A stretch of DNA of 64,000 bases from Hyphomicrobium_A sp963782555 (GTDB lineage Bacteria > Pseudomonadota > Alphaproteobacteria > Rhizobiales > Hyphomicrobiaceae), in assembly GCA_963782555.1 (NCBI GenBank), contig CAWAKB010000004.1, positions 372,001 through 436,000 of the forward strand. Direction: 5' to 3'. Positions within the stretch are counted from its first letter, which is position 1; every line of letters begins with the position of its first letter. A model generated the notes under the pieces. That model was not told where the DNA came from. It searched no databases and worked only from the letters and a program-made list of their open reading frames with translations. The translations under genes and the position numbers were made by a program. Shown one piece after another: positions 1-8,691 of this stretch.

Positions 1-1181
1 ACGACGGCACCTGGCTCGCCCCCAACTCGCGCTGCGCCGAGCTGCTCAACGTCAACTACATCGAAGCCGACCGCGACGCGCGCAAGCCGCTGCCCTTCGA
101 CCGCGACCGCGCCTACGCGCTGTATGAGACGCTGTTCGGCGGCATCGCGGACATGATCGCGGGCAAGAGCCTGCTTGTCGTGCCATCGGGAGCGCTGGCG
201 CAACTGCCCTTCCAGGTGCTTGTCAGCGAAAAGCCCGACCCCGCCGCAACGGGAGACCTCGACCGGCACACGCATTGGCTCATCCGGGACCACGCGCTGA
301 CCGTGCTCCCGTCGGCATCCTCCCTGAAAGCCCTGCGCCAGATCGCCAACGACAGCGGCGCCAGCCGACCTATGATCGGCTTCGGCAATCCGCTGCTCGA
401 TGGTCCCGACGCCAGCTACGCGGAGTGGGCGAGCGCGGCCAAGGCAAAGCCGGCATGCCCGAGCACGCCGGTGCAACAGATCGCTTCCAACACCGCCGAG
501 CACCGCGGCGTGCGCGCCTTCGAGCTGAACGGGGGCCTCGCCAGCGTCGAAGAGATCCTGGCGCAGGTGCCGCTGCCTGAGACGGCGGACGAGCTGTGCG
601 CGGTTGCCCACGATCTCGGCGTCGGGCCCGAGGATATCCATCTGGGGCCCAACGCCACCGAGACCGAGATCAAGCGCCTGAGCGAGGCCGGCAAGCTTGC
701 CGACTATCACGTCGTCCACTTCGCGACCCATGGCGCACTTGCCGGGCAGGTGACCGGCAACACCGAGCCGGGCCTGCTGTTGACGCCGCCCGCCAAAGCC
801 ACCGCGCTCGACGACGGCTATCTGACCGCCTCGGAGATTGCCGCCCTCAAGCTCGATGCCGACTGGGTGATCCTGTCGGCCTGCAACACGGCGGCGGCCA
901 GCACGGAAGGCGGCGAGGAGCTCTCCGGCATGGCGCAGGCGTTCTTCTATGCCGGCGCCCGCGCATTGCTGGTGTCGCACTGGTCGGTCTACTCGGAGGC
1001 GACCGTGAAGCTGATCACCAAAGCGCTCGCCGCGATGGCGGCCGACAAAAGCGTGGGTCGGGCGGAGGCGATGCGCCAGTCGATGCTGGCTCTGATCGAT
1101 ACCGGCGGCCCAGGCGAGGACCAACCCGCCTTTTGGGCGCCGTTCGTCGTGGTGGGAGAAGGCACGGCACGGGCGCGCTGA
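1..1181 (+). CDS. CHAT-domain protein, C-terminal part (5' end outside window)
   Basis: The frame is open from the left edge, so the start and any N-terminal TPR repeats are missing; about 393 residues are visible. The visible part is a CHAT domain (caspase HetF associated with TPRs), a caspase-fold cysteine peptidase module. It begins around the segment LLVVPSGALAQLPF, has the predicted catalytic histidine in HFATHGAL and the catalytic cysteine in LSACNTA, then the usual AFFYAGARALLVSHWSV block and a C-terminal helix rich in AMRQ. Both catalytic residues are present, so it may be an active protease. CHAT proteins usually carry TPRs and act in stress, defence or programmed-death responses, but the substrate cannot be read from here. 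The gene to its right is unrelated. Confidence 0.88.
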   Translation, partial: DGTWLAPNSRCAELLNVNYIEADRDARKPLPFDRDRAYALYETLFGGIADMIAGKSLLVVPSGALAQLPFQVLVSEKPDPAATGDLDRHTHWLIRDHALTVLPSASSLKALRQIANDSGASRPMIGFGNPLLDGPDASYAEWASAAKAKPACPSTPVQQIASNTAEHRGVRAFELNGGLASVEEILAQVPLPETADELCAVAHDLGVGPEDIHLGPNATETEIKRLSEAGKLADYHVVHFATHGALAGQVTGNTEPGLLLTPPAKATALDDGYLTASEIAALKLDADWVILSACNTAAASTEGGEELSGMAQAFFYAGARALLVSHWSVYSEATVKLITKALAAMAADKSVGRAEAMRQSMLALIDTGGPGEDQPAFWAPFVVVGEGTARAR

Positions 1182-1694
1182 TGTCGCCGACGACGCCGGC
1201 GATCGTCATGCGGAGTGGCATTCGCGGCCCCGTGCACGCAGCGCCCACCCTTGGTGCGGACCGCTGCTTGAGGTCATGTCGCAGCACAGTGCGCTAACGC
1301 CTTCCGGCAGCGCCGAAACTCAGAATTGGCATCAGCGTCGGTAGAACCCGATGGGCGATTGCAACAGGAACCTCGAGTTCCCTCGGCGACGAAAAGTGTT
1401 CCCCATAAGCCAAGTTTAAATCCAGAATTGTTGCTAGAACAGGCAATTCCACGTCGCCGATTGCATTTCATTTTCGCGAAAATCACAAACCGGCATTCGG
1501 CGGCAGCACAGGTTCGATACCGCTATTTCGCGCGATGAGCATATCGCGTGGAGCCGATTTTGACCAGCCGGATACCCGTCCGGCGGGGAGGGGATCGGTG
1601 TTGTCAATTTCAAATTCTTGCAAGGGAGGTCGCCAAACAGAAAATACATATTGAAAACAACGCCAAAATAAAAAATAGTCTACGGAGAGAAACA
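1182..1694. other. Intergenic region, no gene seen
   Basis: This 513-base stretch between the CHAT gene and the carboxylesterase contains no reading frame with a credible start site and protein-like composition. Its right half (from about 1370) is more AT-rich than the surroundings and probably holds the carboxylesterase promoter, but I cannot fix -35 and -10 boxes with confidence. Confidence 0.5.
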
Positions 1695-3410
1695 ATGGCC
1701 ATAAAATGCCAAACCGTCCTTGATTCCAGCACGCCAACGAAATCTTTGCGCCGAACGCTCCTCGTGGGCTCGGCGCTTGCCATAGGGCTCGTCTCGGCCC
1801 CTGCCGTGGCGCACAACAACGGGCACGGGTCCAATCACAGCACCGCGGTCGTCAGCACCGATAAGGGCGCGGTTCGCGGATACAAAGAGGATGGCGTCTA
1901 CAAATTCCTGGGTATCCCCTATGCCGCGCCGCCTGTCGGCAATCTGCGCTGGCGCCCCCCGCAGCCGGCCCAGCACTGGAGGGACACGCGGGATGCCACG
2001 GAATTTGCGAACACCTGCTCGCAAGTTACCGAGCTTGGCGCCTTTGCAGGCCCGTCGAGCACCTCTGAGGACTGCCTTTATCTCAACGTCTTCACGACGG
2101 GGACCACCAGCGGCGGTCATTGGCCCCATCATCACAGCAGCGGAAAGCCAGTCATCGTCTGGATTCACGGCGGCGGAAATGTCGACGGCGAAACCAACGA
2201 CTATGACGGCAGCAAGCTCGCGACGGGCGGCCCGCTCGGCACGCCCACAGTTGTGGTCACGATCAACTATCGCCTGGGCCTGTTTGGCTTCCTCTCGCAT
2301 CCCGCATTGAACACGGGGAGCGCCTGGGGCAACTACGGCATCCTCGATCAGCAGGCCGCACTCCGCTGGGTTCAGCGCAACATCAGGGCCTTCGGCGGTG
2401 ACCCCAACAACGTGACGCTCGGTGGCCAATCTGCGGGCTCGCAAGACACCAGCGCGAACATGATCTCGCCATCGGCAGCGGGCCTGTTCCAGAGAGCAAT
2501 CGAGCAGAGCGGACCGAGATTCGGTCTCTTCCAAACCGGCGCGGTTGCATTGCAACGGGGAACAGCCTTCGGTGACGCCGCCGGCTGCTCGGACGCCGCG
2601 TGCCTGCGTGGCTTGTCGACCGCACGGGTCCTTCAGCTGCAGGGAACACCCAACGCGAATGGCCCCTACATAACGGGTCCGTTCGTGGATGGTAACGTCA
2701 TCCCCATCAGCTCGGACGATGCCTGGGCTTCCGGGGCGTTCACCCACATGCCCATCCTGGGAGGCCGGACGAAGGACGAAGCGTTGTTCGGCTTGAGCAT
2801 CAGAGAGTATTTCTCTGGTCCGCCTCAGGTAGCCCTGACGCAGGCTGATTATGACGCGAACAGCACGGCCGTGAAGAACGAGTATCCGCTCGCCAGCTAC
2901 GGCAACAATCCGACGTTGGCTCAGGACCGGATCGGCACCGACAACGGAAAGTGCCAGGTTATCGAGCTCATGAAGACGCGAGCCGACACCAACGGGGGCT
3001 ACCCGCAGTACGGGTATGACTTCGCCTACCAGCATACGCCGTACTACTTCCCGCAGATGCCGAACGTCTCGGATCCGACGGGTTACTTCCAGGCCCTTGC
3101 TTACCACACCGCCGACATTCAGTTCGTGTTCCCGAAGTGGCACGGTGGCAATCTGGGCGTGAATCTGGACCAGGTCTCGGGTCAGCCGCGCGAGCTGCAA
3201 GGCGCCGAGATTGGCCTGTCCGATCAGTTGGTGGGGGCGTGGACCCGCTTCGCGGACACCGGCAATCCGAACGGTCCTGGCATCCCGTCGTGGCCGGCGA
3301 TGACATCGGCCGCGCCGAGCATCCTCCAGCAGGACATCTCGAGCACGATCCTGAACGAGGCAGACTATCGCGCTGCCTATCACTGCGACTTCTGGGATGC
3401 CCAGAGCTGA
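1695..3410 (+). CDS. Secreted type B carboxylesterase
   Basis: 571 residues, alpha/beta-hydrolase of the carboxylesterase/lipase type B (PnbA, cholinesterase-like) family, hydrolysing esters. I chose the ATG at 1695 because GGAGAG lies 4-9 bases upstream and the protein then starts with a signal peptide (KSLRR followed by a hydrophobic stretch, cleavage near AVAHN at 38-41). Family marks in order: FLGIPYAAPPVG (71-82), EDCLYLNVF (125-133), the oxyanion-hole HGGG (158-161), the nucleophile elbow GGQSAGS with Ser246, the acidic residue region GGRTKDEALF, and the catalytic histidine region AYHTADIQFVF. Length and motif order are normal for the family, so it is probably an active exported esterase. 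A His-rich patch (HWPHHH) near 142-147 is unusual. It stands alone and ends before two strong hairpins. Confidence 0.93.
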   Translation: MAIKCQTVLDSSTPTKSLRRTLLVGSALAIGLVSAPAVAHNNGHGSNHSTAVVSTDKGAVRGYKEDGVYKFLGIPYAAPPVGNLRWRPPQPAQHWRDTRDATEFANTCSQVTELGAFAGPSSTSEDCLYLNVFTTGTTSGGHWPHHHSSGKPVIVWIHGGGNVDGETNDYDGSKLATGGPLGTPTVVVTINYRLGLFGFLSHPALNTGSAWGNYGILDQQAALRWVQRNIRAFGGDPNNVTLGGQSAGSQDTSANMISPSAAGLFQRAIEQSGPRFGLFQTGAVALQRGTAFGDAAGCSDAACLRGLSTARVLQLQGTPNANGPYITGPFVDGNVIPISSDDAWASGAFTHMPILGGRTKDEALFGLSIREYFSGPPQVALTQADYDANSTAVKNEYPLASYGNNPTLAQDRIGTDNGKCQVIELMKTRADTNGGYPQYGYDFAYQHTPYYFPQMPNVSDPTGYFQALAYHTADIQFVFPKWHGGNLGVNLDQVSGQPRELQGAEIGLSDQLVGAWTRFADTGNPNGPGIPSWPAMTSAAPSILQQDISSTILNEADYRAAYHCDFWDAQS

Positions 3411-3420
3411 TGACCTTACC

Positions 3421-3480
3421 AGCGGCGTCTATGGACGCCGCTGCTGCTAACGGTGGGGTGACGGCGCGAGCCGTCACCCC
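3421..3480 (+). terminator. Two tandem hairpins after the carboxylesterase
   Basis: The first is a perfect 9-bp stem with a 4-base loop (AGCGGCGTC, TATG, GACGCCGCT; 3421-3442). The second is a perfect 11-bp stem with a GCGA loop (3455-3480), followed by a pyrimidine-rich TCTCTCTG tract. They sit between convergent genes (carboxylesterase + and the Cys-rich protein -) and probably terminate transcription from the left, possibly both ways. Confidence 0.7.
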
Positions 3481-3515
3481 TCTCTCTGTGTGCCGCAGAC
3501 CAGTCTGCCTGCCCG

Positions 3516-3839
3516 TCACTGCGCCTGACGCGCCTCTATCGTCACCAAGCCGGCGGCGACGAGCGCGTCGCGCGCTTGCTCCATGCCGGAACGACAGGCC
3601 GGTGCAAGCTGCGCGGACTTTGCGGCAAGGCAGCGGACGATACGGCCACCGCCGGGCATTACGTCGGCGCAGAGCCGGCTGCGGTCGGCCATGCACACGC
3701 TCATCGTGGCCTGGACGGCCGGGACGCGCATGGCCGCATAGACATCGACGGTCTGCGCGCGGCCGGGCGTTGCGCCCATGGCAAGGGCGAGAAAGAGGCT
3801 CGCAGCTCCACACCAAAGCCTAAAGGTCGGGTTGGCCAT
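3516..3839 (-). CDS. Small secreted Cys-rich-repeat protein
   Basis: 107 residues with a signal peptide (FRLWCGAASLFLALAM, cleavage near GRAQT). The start is the ATG at 3839, preceded by GGAGACGAGG; the frame is open further upstream but without a better start. The mature part matches a single Cys-rich repeat of the GLG1/FGFR-binding type (Pfam PF00839): CMADRSRLCADVMPGGGRIV then RCLAAKSAQLAPAC, with four spaced cysteines expected to form disulfides in the periplasm. Such short exported versions occur in Hyphomicrobiales; their function is unknown. It is convergent with the carboxylesterase and divergent from uvrB. Confidence 0.75.
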   Translation of the reverse strand: MANPTFRLWCGAASLFLALAMGATPGRAQTVDVYAAMRVPAVQATMSVCMADRSRLCADVMPGGGRIVRCLAAKSAQLAPACRSGMEQARDALVAAGLVTIEARQAQ

Positions 3840-4002
3840 CCTCGTCTCCTGTCTCCAACGCTGTGGTCCCAGCACCAGAGAGGAGCCTGTCGCCGCCGCT
3901 TTGCCCCCGTGTTGCATGGTGGGGGGTGACATGTAACGTCGTGTAACAGGGCCCGGTGAGGCCCAGCTTGAGCCGGGCCGCGGCGCACGCCATATTCGGC
4001 CC

Positions 4003-7000
4003 ATGCCGCGTCCCCCCAAGACCCCCATGAACAAAGACAAGATGCCGAAGCCCCGCGCCTCGCGCGGCAAGTCGGGCAAGCCGTTACCACCGCCAGCCGA
4101 GACCGCGGCGGGGACGCCGCATACGCGCGCGTCCGGTAAGTCGGCGGCCAAGGGATTCGGCGAGGCGCCGCAGGCAGGGTTCGACGCCACTCCCTCTCCC
4201 CGCATACGGGGCGGAGGTGAGGGGCAGCCGCAGACCGCAGCACGAGTTTCTTCCCCTCACCCTGACCCTCTCCCCGTAAGCACGGGGAGAGGGAATGAAG
4301 AGCGCAAGCCCTTACCGGCACTGCGCCAGCAAGGGCCGCGTCCCGTGCCCGGCGACGCACCGTCACGCTATCTCGATGCGCTGCTGGCCAAGCCCGCCGA
4401 GCGCTCGGCCAAGGCGCGCGAGATGCTGCTGACCCAACCGATGCTGGCCGAGCACCCGCTCGTCTCCGGCAACGAAGGCGTGTTCACGCCGCACCGGCCG
4501 CCGCGCCCGGAGAAGTCGGAGGGCGGCGTCAGGTTCGAGCTCGTCTCCCACTACGAGCCCAAGGGCGACCAGCCGACCGCCATCGCAGAGCTCATCAAGG
4601 GCGTCAACGCGAGCGAGCGCAGCCAGGTGCTGTTGGGCGTCACCGGCTCGGGCAAGACCTACACCATGGCGCAGGTGATCGCCGGCACCCAGCGCCCGGC
4701 GCTGATCCTCGCCCCCAACAAGACGCTCGCCGCCCAGCTCTACGGCGAGTTCAAGGGCTTCTTCCCCGACAACGCGGTCGAGTACTTCGTCTCCTACTAC
4801 GACTACTACCAGCCCGAGGCCTACGTGCCGCGCACCGACACCTACATCGAGAAGGAAAGCTCGATCAACGAGCAGATCGACCGCATGCGCCACGCGGCGA
4901 CGCGCGCGCTGCTCGAGCGCGACGACGTGATCATCGTCGCCTCGGTCTCCTGCATCTACGGCATCGGCTCGGTCGAGACCTACACGGCGATGACCTTCAC
5001 GGTGCAGACCGGCGAGAAGCTGTCGCGCGAGCAGCTGATCGCCGACCTCGTCGCCCTGCACTACCGGCGCAACGACGCCGCCTTCCAGCGCGGCGCCTTC
5101 CGCGTGCGCGGCGACACGGTGGAGCTGTTCCCCGCCCACTTGGAGGACCGCGCCTGGCGCTTCTCGCTGTTCGGCGACGAGATCGAGAGCATCACCGAGT
5201 TCGATCCGCTGACGGGGCAGAAGTCGGACGAGCTGGCGCTGGTCAAGATCTACTCCAACTCCCACTATGTGACGCCCAAGCCGACGCTGCAGCAGGCGAT
5301 CCGCTTCATCAAGGCGGAGCTGAAGCAGCGGCTGGAGGAGCTCTATGCCAGCGGCAAGCTGTTGGAGGCGCAACGCCTGGAGCAGCGCACCGTGTTCGAC
5401 ATGGAGATGATGGAGGCGACGGGGTCTTGCGCCGGCATCGAGAACTATTCGCGCTATCTCACGGGGCGCAAGCCCGGCGAGCCGCCGCCGACGCTGTTTG
5501 AGTACCTGCCCGACAACGCGCTGGTGTTCGTCGACGAGAGCCACGTGACGGTACCGCAGATCGGCGGCATGTTCCGCGGCGACTACCGGCGCAAGGCGAC
5601 GCTGGCCGAGTACGGCTTCCGGCTGCCCTCGTGCATGGACAATCGCCCGCTGCGCTTCGAGGAATGGGACGCCATGCGCCCCCAGACATCGTTCGTGTCG
5701 GCGACGCCCGGCAACTGGGAGCTGGAGGAGACGGGCGGGGCCTTCGTCGAGCAGGTGATCCGGCCGACGGGCTTGACCGATCCGCCGGTGCTCATTCGCT
5801 CCGCCAAGACGCAGGTGGACGATCTCCTGGATGAAGTGCGCGCGGTGGCCAAGGCCGGCTACCGCACGCTGGTCACGGTGCTGACCAAGCGCATGGCCGA
5901 GGACCTTACCGAGTACATGCACGAGGCCGGAGTGCGCGTGCGCTACATGCACTCAGACATCGAGACGCTCGAGCGCATCGAGATCATCCGCGATCTGCGC
6001 CTCGGCGCCTTCGACGTGCTGATCGGGATCAATCTGTTGCGCGAGGGGCTCGACATTCCCGAGTGCGCGCTGGTCGCCATCCTCGATGCCGATAAGGAGG
6101 GCTTCCTGCGCTCGGAGACGTCGCTGATCCAGACCATCGGGCGGGCGGCGCGCAACGTCGACGGGCGCGTGATCCTCTATGCCGACCACGTCACCGGCTC
6201 CATGGAGCGGGCGATCGCCGAGACCAACCGCCGGCGCGAGAAGCAGGTCGCCTACAACGCCGCCAACGGCATCACGCCGGAGAGCATCCGCTCCAACATC
6301 CACGACGTGATGGCGTCGGTGTACGAGCAGGACCACGTGACGGTGGACACCGGGCTCGCCGATACGCCGCTGGTCGGCCACAACCTGGCGGCCGTCATCG
6401 AGGACATGGAGGCCCGCATGCGCGAGGCCGCCGCCGATCTCGAGTTCGAGACGGCGGCGCGGCTGCGCGACGAGATCAAGCGCCTGTGCGAGACCGAGCT
6501 GGCGATCGCCGACGATCCCTTAGCGCGGCAGACCGAGGTAGAGGACCGCGCCGGCGCCTTCAAGGGCGCCAGGAAGTACGGCGCCACCGCCAAGATGCCG
6601 CCCAGAGGCAAGGGCGGCGGCGGTCCATCGCAGTCGCGCATCGCGACGGAATATGAGCCGGTGCAGCCGACGCACGCACAGCAGAGCGCGGTGGCGGCCT
6701 CCTCGCGCGTGCGCAAACCGTCACTCGACGACACTTCTACTTCGTCGTCTCGGCACGAACCGTTTTCGGCGGCGGCATCGCCATCTTCTCGCGTCAGGAA
6801 ACCAACCCTCGACGACATGGGCCCCGGCACCGATCGGCCAGTTCCACGCCGCGAAGCGGCAAGCGGCCAAGCGGCCGCCGCGGCAAGCCGCGCCCCCGCG
6901 GAGCGGGCCGGCGGCGCCAGCCGTCGATCAGCCCGCGTGAGCGACATAGACCCGCGCACAAACGCCGGCGCCTTTGGCGAGAAGGTGAAGGGCCCGCACA

Positions 7001-7158
7001 AGCCGACGCTGGATGAGATGGGCCCGCACGCGATGCTCCCCGTTCCGAGCGGCAAGCCGGCGCCGCCGAAGCCGACGCGCACCGTCGAGGTCTTGACCGA
7101 GAAAGAAAAGAAGGGCCGGCGCGGGCGCCCACGCAAGACCGGCCGGCCTAGACATTGA
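4003..7158 (+). CDS. uvrB: UvrABC excinuclease subunit B with extended N- and C-termini
   Basis: 1051 residues. UvrB is the DNA-damage-verifying helicase-like subunit of nucleotide excision repair, loading onto lesions with UvrA and recruiting UvrC. Visible features: Walker A GVTGSGKT (about 212-219), the damage-binding beta-hairpin region YYDYYQPEAYVP, the DESH helicase motif II, motif VI QTIGRAARN, and the C-terminal UVR motif around LEFETAARLRDEIKRL that contacts UvrC. The family is normally about 670-720 residues. Here about 180 extra residues precede the conserved FELVSHYEPKGDQPTAI start, and about 200 low-complexity residues follow the UVR motif. The N-terminal extension contains a translated palindromic repeat. 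The tail repeats the motif KPTLDDMGP and ends in a basic AT-hook-like segment (GRRGRPRKTGRP). The first ATG at 4003 is used here; starts at 4027 or later are possible because the extension is poorly conserved. Confidence 0.97.
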   Translation: MPRPPKTPMNKDKMPKPRASRGKSGKPLPPPAETAAGTPHTRASGKSAAKGFGEAPQAGFDATPSPRIRGGGEGQPQTAARVSSPHPDPLPVSTGRGNEERKPLPALRQQGPRPVPGDAPSRYLDALLAKPAERSAKAREMLLTQPMLAEHPLVSGNEGVFTPHRPPRPEKSEGGVRFELVSHYEPKGDQPTAIAELIKGVNASERSQVLLGVTGSGKTYTMAQVIAGTQRPALILAPNKTLAAQLYGEFKGFFPDNAVEYFVSYYDYYQPEAYVPRTDTYIEKESSINEQIDRMRHAATRALLERDDVIIVASVSCIYGIGSVETYTAMTFTVQTGEKLSREQLIADLVALHYRRNDAAFQRGAFRVRGDTVELFPAHLEDRAWRFSLFGDEIESITEFDPLTGQKSDELALVKIYSNSHYVTPKPTLQQAIRFIKAELKQRLEELYASGKLLEAQRLEQRTVFDMEMMEATGSCAGIENYSRYLTGRKPGEPPPTLFEYLPDNALVFVDESHVTVPQIGGMFRGDYRRKATLAEYGFRLPSCMDNRPLRFEEWDAMRPQTSFVSATPGNWELEETGGAFVEQVIRPTGLTDPPVLIRSAKTQVDDLLDEVRAVAKAGYRTLVTVLTKRMAEDLTEYMHEAGVRVRYMHSDIETLERIEIIRDLRLGAFDVLIGINLLREGLDIPECALVAILDADKEGFLRSETSLIQTIGRAARNVDGRVILYADHVTGSMERAIAETNRRREKQVAYNAANGITPESIRSNIHDVMASVYEQDHVTVDTGLADTPLVGHNLAAVIEDMEARMREAAADLEFETAARLRDEIKRLCETELAIADDPLARQTEVEDRAGAFKGARKYGATAKMPPRGKGGGGPSQSRIATEYEPVQPTHAQQSAVAASSRVRKPSLDDTSTSSSRHEPFSAAASPSSRVRKPTLDDMGPGTDRPVPRREAASGQAAAAASRAPAERAGGASRRSARVSDIDPRTNAGAFGEKVKGPHKPTLDEMGPHAMLPVPSGKPAPPKPTRTVEVLTEKEKKGRRGRPRKTGRPRH
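4191..4295. repeat. Palindromic repeat element inside the uvrB reading frame
   Basis: Contains a perfect 12-bp stem with a 4-base loop (CCCTCTCCCCGT, AAGC, ACGGGGAGAGGG; 4266-4293), preceded by a related imperfect hairpin (4191-4225, CCCTCTCCCCGCATACGGGG) and the arm CCCCTCACCCTGACCCTCTC. Elements of this type are scattered between genes in many alphaproteobacterial genomes. Here one is translated in frame, giving residues PSPRIRGGGEG and HPDPLPVSTGRG in the N-terminal extension of UvrB. Confidence 0.75.
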
Positions 7159-7167
7159 TCAAGACCC

Positions 7168-7818
7168 ATGGAAGTTGAAGGCGCCGAAAGAGTTGATGCA
7201 GCGCTTTCCGGCACGGATCTGGATCTTGTTGAAGCCTTGGCTGAAAGCAGGCAAGCGGGAACCGCAGGAGCACGGTTGAGAGACGATGTGCGACTTAGGG
7301 TTTTCCTGGCGCCAGGCAGCCTATTTCATGCACTCGCCGAATCTCGGCTAGGACCCGGCGCACGACCGGTCCGGTGCGTACTATTCGACAAGTGCTTGCA
7401 GACCAACTGGGCTTTAGGCTGGCACCAGGACCGTGCAATCGCTGTCCGTGAGAAGTTTGACGTCCCTGACTTCGGGCCTTGGACGGTGAAATCCGGCATT
7501 GTTCACGTCGAGCCCCCATTCTCTTATATTGCCGGCATGATCACCCTGCGGGCTTTCCTCGATCCCTGCGGCGTTGACAACGGTCCCCTCCTTATAGCGC
7601 CCGGCTCGCACACATTAGGACGCCTCCCTGTCAATCAGATCGAAGATGTCGTGCGCCGATGCGGACAGGTCGCCTGCCTCGCCGCGCGCGGCGATGTCTG
7701 GATCTGTGCTACATCTATCGTGCACGCGTCGGCCCCTTCGCGCAGCTCGACGCGCCGGCGTCTCTTGATGGTTGATTACTCGAGTGCGGAGCTACCCTTA
7801 GAGTGGGCTGGCATTTGA
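7168..7818 (+). CDS. Phytanoyl-CoA dioxygenase (PhyH)-like protein
   Basis: 216 residues. PhyH-type enzymes are Fe(II)/2-oxoglutarate-dependent hydroxylases. The iron-binding HxD motif is seen as WHQD (His86, Asp88), and the distal histidine with following basic residues as IVHASAPSRSSTRRR (His186). Between them lie the typical FLDPCGVDNGPLLIAPGSH segment and, at the end, VDYSSAELPLEW, common in this family. The start at 7168 has only a weak ribosome site. Base composition is visibly lower in GC than the flanking genes. The stop codon overlaps the first bases of a second copy of the uvrB 3' end, so the gene looks inserted there, perhaps by transfer. The substrate is unknown. Confidence 0.8.
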   Translation: MEVEGAERVDAALSGTDLDLVEALAESRQAGTAGARLRDDVRLRVFLAPGSLFHALAESRLGPGARPVRCVLFDKCLQTNWALGWHQDRAIAVREKFDVPDFGPWTVKSGIVHVEPPFSYIAGMITLRAFLDPCGVDNGPLLIAPGSHTLGRLPVNQIEDVVRRCGQVACLAARGDVWICATSIVHASAPSRSSTRRRLLMVDYSSAELPLEWAGI

Positions 7819-7865
7819 AGGGCCGGCGCGGGCGGCCGCGCAAGACGGGAAGGCCGGGGCATTAG
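7818..7865 (+). repeat. Second copy of the uvrB 3' end (48 bases)
   Basis: Read in frame this segment gives KGRRGRPRKTGRPGH and a stop, the same ending as UvrB (KGRRGRPRKTGRPRH). It begins at the last base of the PhyH-like stop codon and has no start of its own. It is a relic of a duplication or of an insertion into the original uvrB tail. Confidence 0.85.
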
Positions 7866-7990
7866 CTGGGGCCCGAGCGTGTCCCGATGATCAAGCACTC
7901 CCCCAGCGAGACCTTGACGCGGCTCTCAACGTTGCCGACGCTCGCTCCGGACAGGACACGGGATTCCCCCCGCCAGACACGGAGCGTGGC

Positions 7991-8629
7991 ATGAGCAGAA
8001 TCGGGCGCATCTTTCTCACCGGCCTTCTGGCCGCGCTGCCGCTCCTGCTCACGCTTTTCGTCACCATCTGGCTGCTGTCGATCCTCAACCAGTATTTCGG
8101 CCCGGGCAGCGGCTTCGGCCGCTTCCTCGCATCGCTCGGTATCGGCACCTCGGAGCTCGCCTCCTATCTGATCGGCCTCGGCATCATCGTCGCCGCCATC
8201 TATGCCCTTGGCCTCGCCGTGCAGTTGCGGCTCGGCGCCTGGATCGCGGCGCTGTTCGACCGCCTCGTCCGCCGCATCCCTCTGATCTCGAACCTCTATG
8301 ACCTGTCGAGCCGCTTCGTCTCCGTCGTCGACAACAAGGGAGGAGACAGCCTCAAAGGCATGAGCCCCGTCTGGTGCTTTTTCGGCGGCAAACCGAGTGC
8401 CGCGGTGCTGGCGCTGTTGCCGTCGAAAACTCCGATCCGGCTCGGTGATGAGGACTATCTCGGCGTGCTCATTCCTTCCGCACCGGTGCCGTTCGGCGGC
8501 GCCTTGGTCTACGTGCCGGCGAAGTGGATCGAGCCGGCGCCCGGTGGCATCGACGAGCTGATGAGCGTCTACGTGTCGATGGGGATCACGCCCCCGGGGG
8601 CCAAGGCGGCGGGCACGAAGGCGGAGTGA
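7991..8629 (+). CDS. DUF502 family membrane protein
   Basis: 212 residues, matching DUF502 (Pfam PF04367). Two membrane segments are clear: ILFL-type helix at about 6-30 (TGLLAALPLLLTLFVTIWLL) and a second at about 58-80 (LIGLGIIVAAIYALGLAV). They are followed by the conserved RRIPLISNLYDLSSRFV segment and a soluble beta-rich domain with VLIPSAPVPFGGALVYVP. The family is found in many bacteria and plants (LIKE-COV); its biochemical role in bacteria is unknown. GGAG lies about 7 bases before the ATG. It lies between the second and third copies of the uvrB tail. Confidence 0.88.
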   Translation: MSRIGRIFLTGLLAALPLLLTLFVTIWLLSILNQYFGPGSGFGRFLASLGIGTSELASYLIGLGIIVAAIYALGLAVQLRLGAWIAALFDRLVRRIPLISNLYDLSSRFVSVVDNKGGDSLKGMSPVWCFFGGKPSAAVLALLPSKTPIRLGDEDYLGVLIPSAPVPFGGALVYVPAKWIEPAPGGIDELMSVYVSMGITPPGAKAAGTKAE

Positions 8630-8691
8630 ACACCCAGCAAAGAGATGCGTCTGCTGCCGGTGAAGTGCGGCAACGCGCGCTCCTCCAACTC

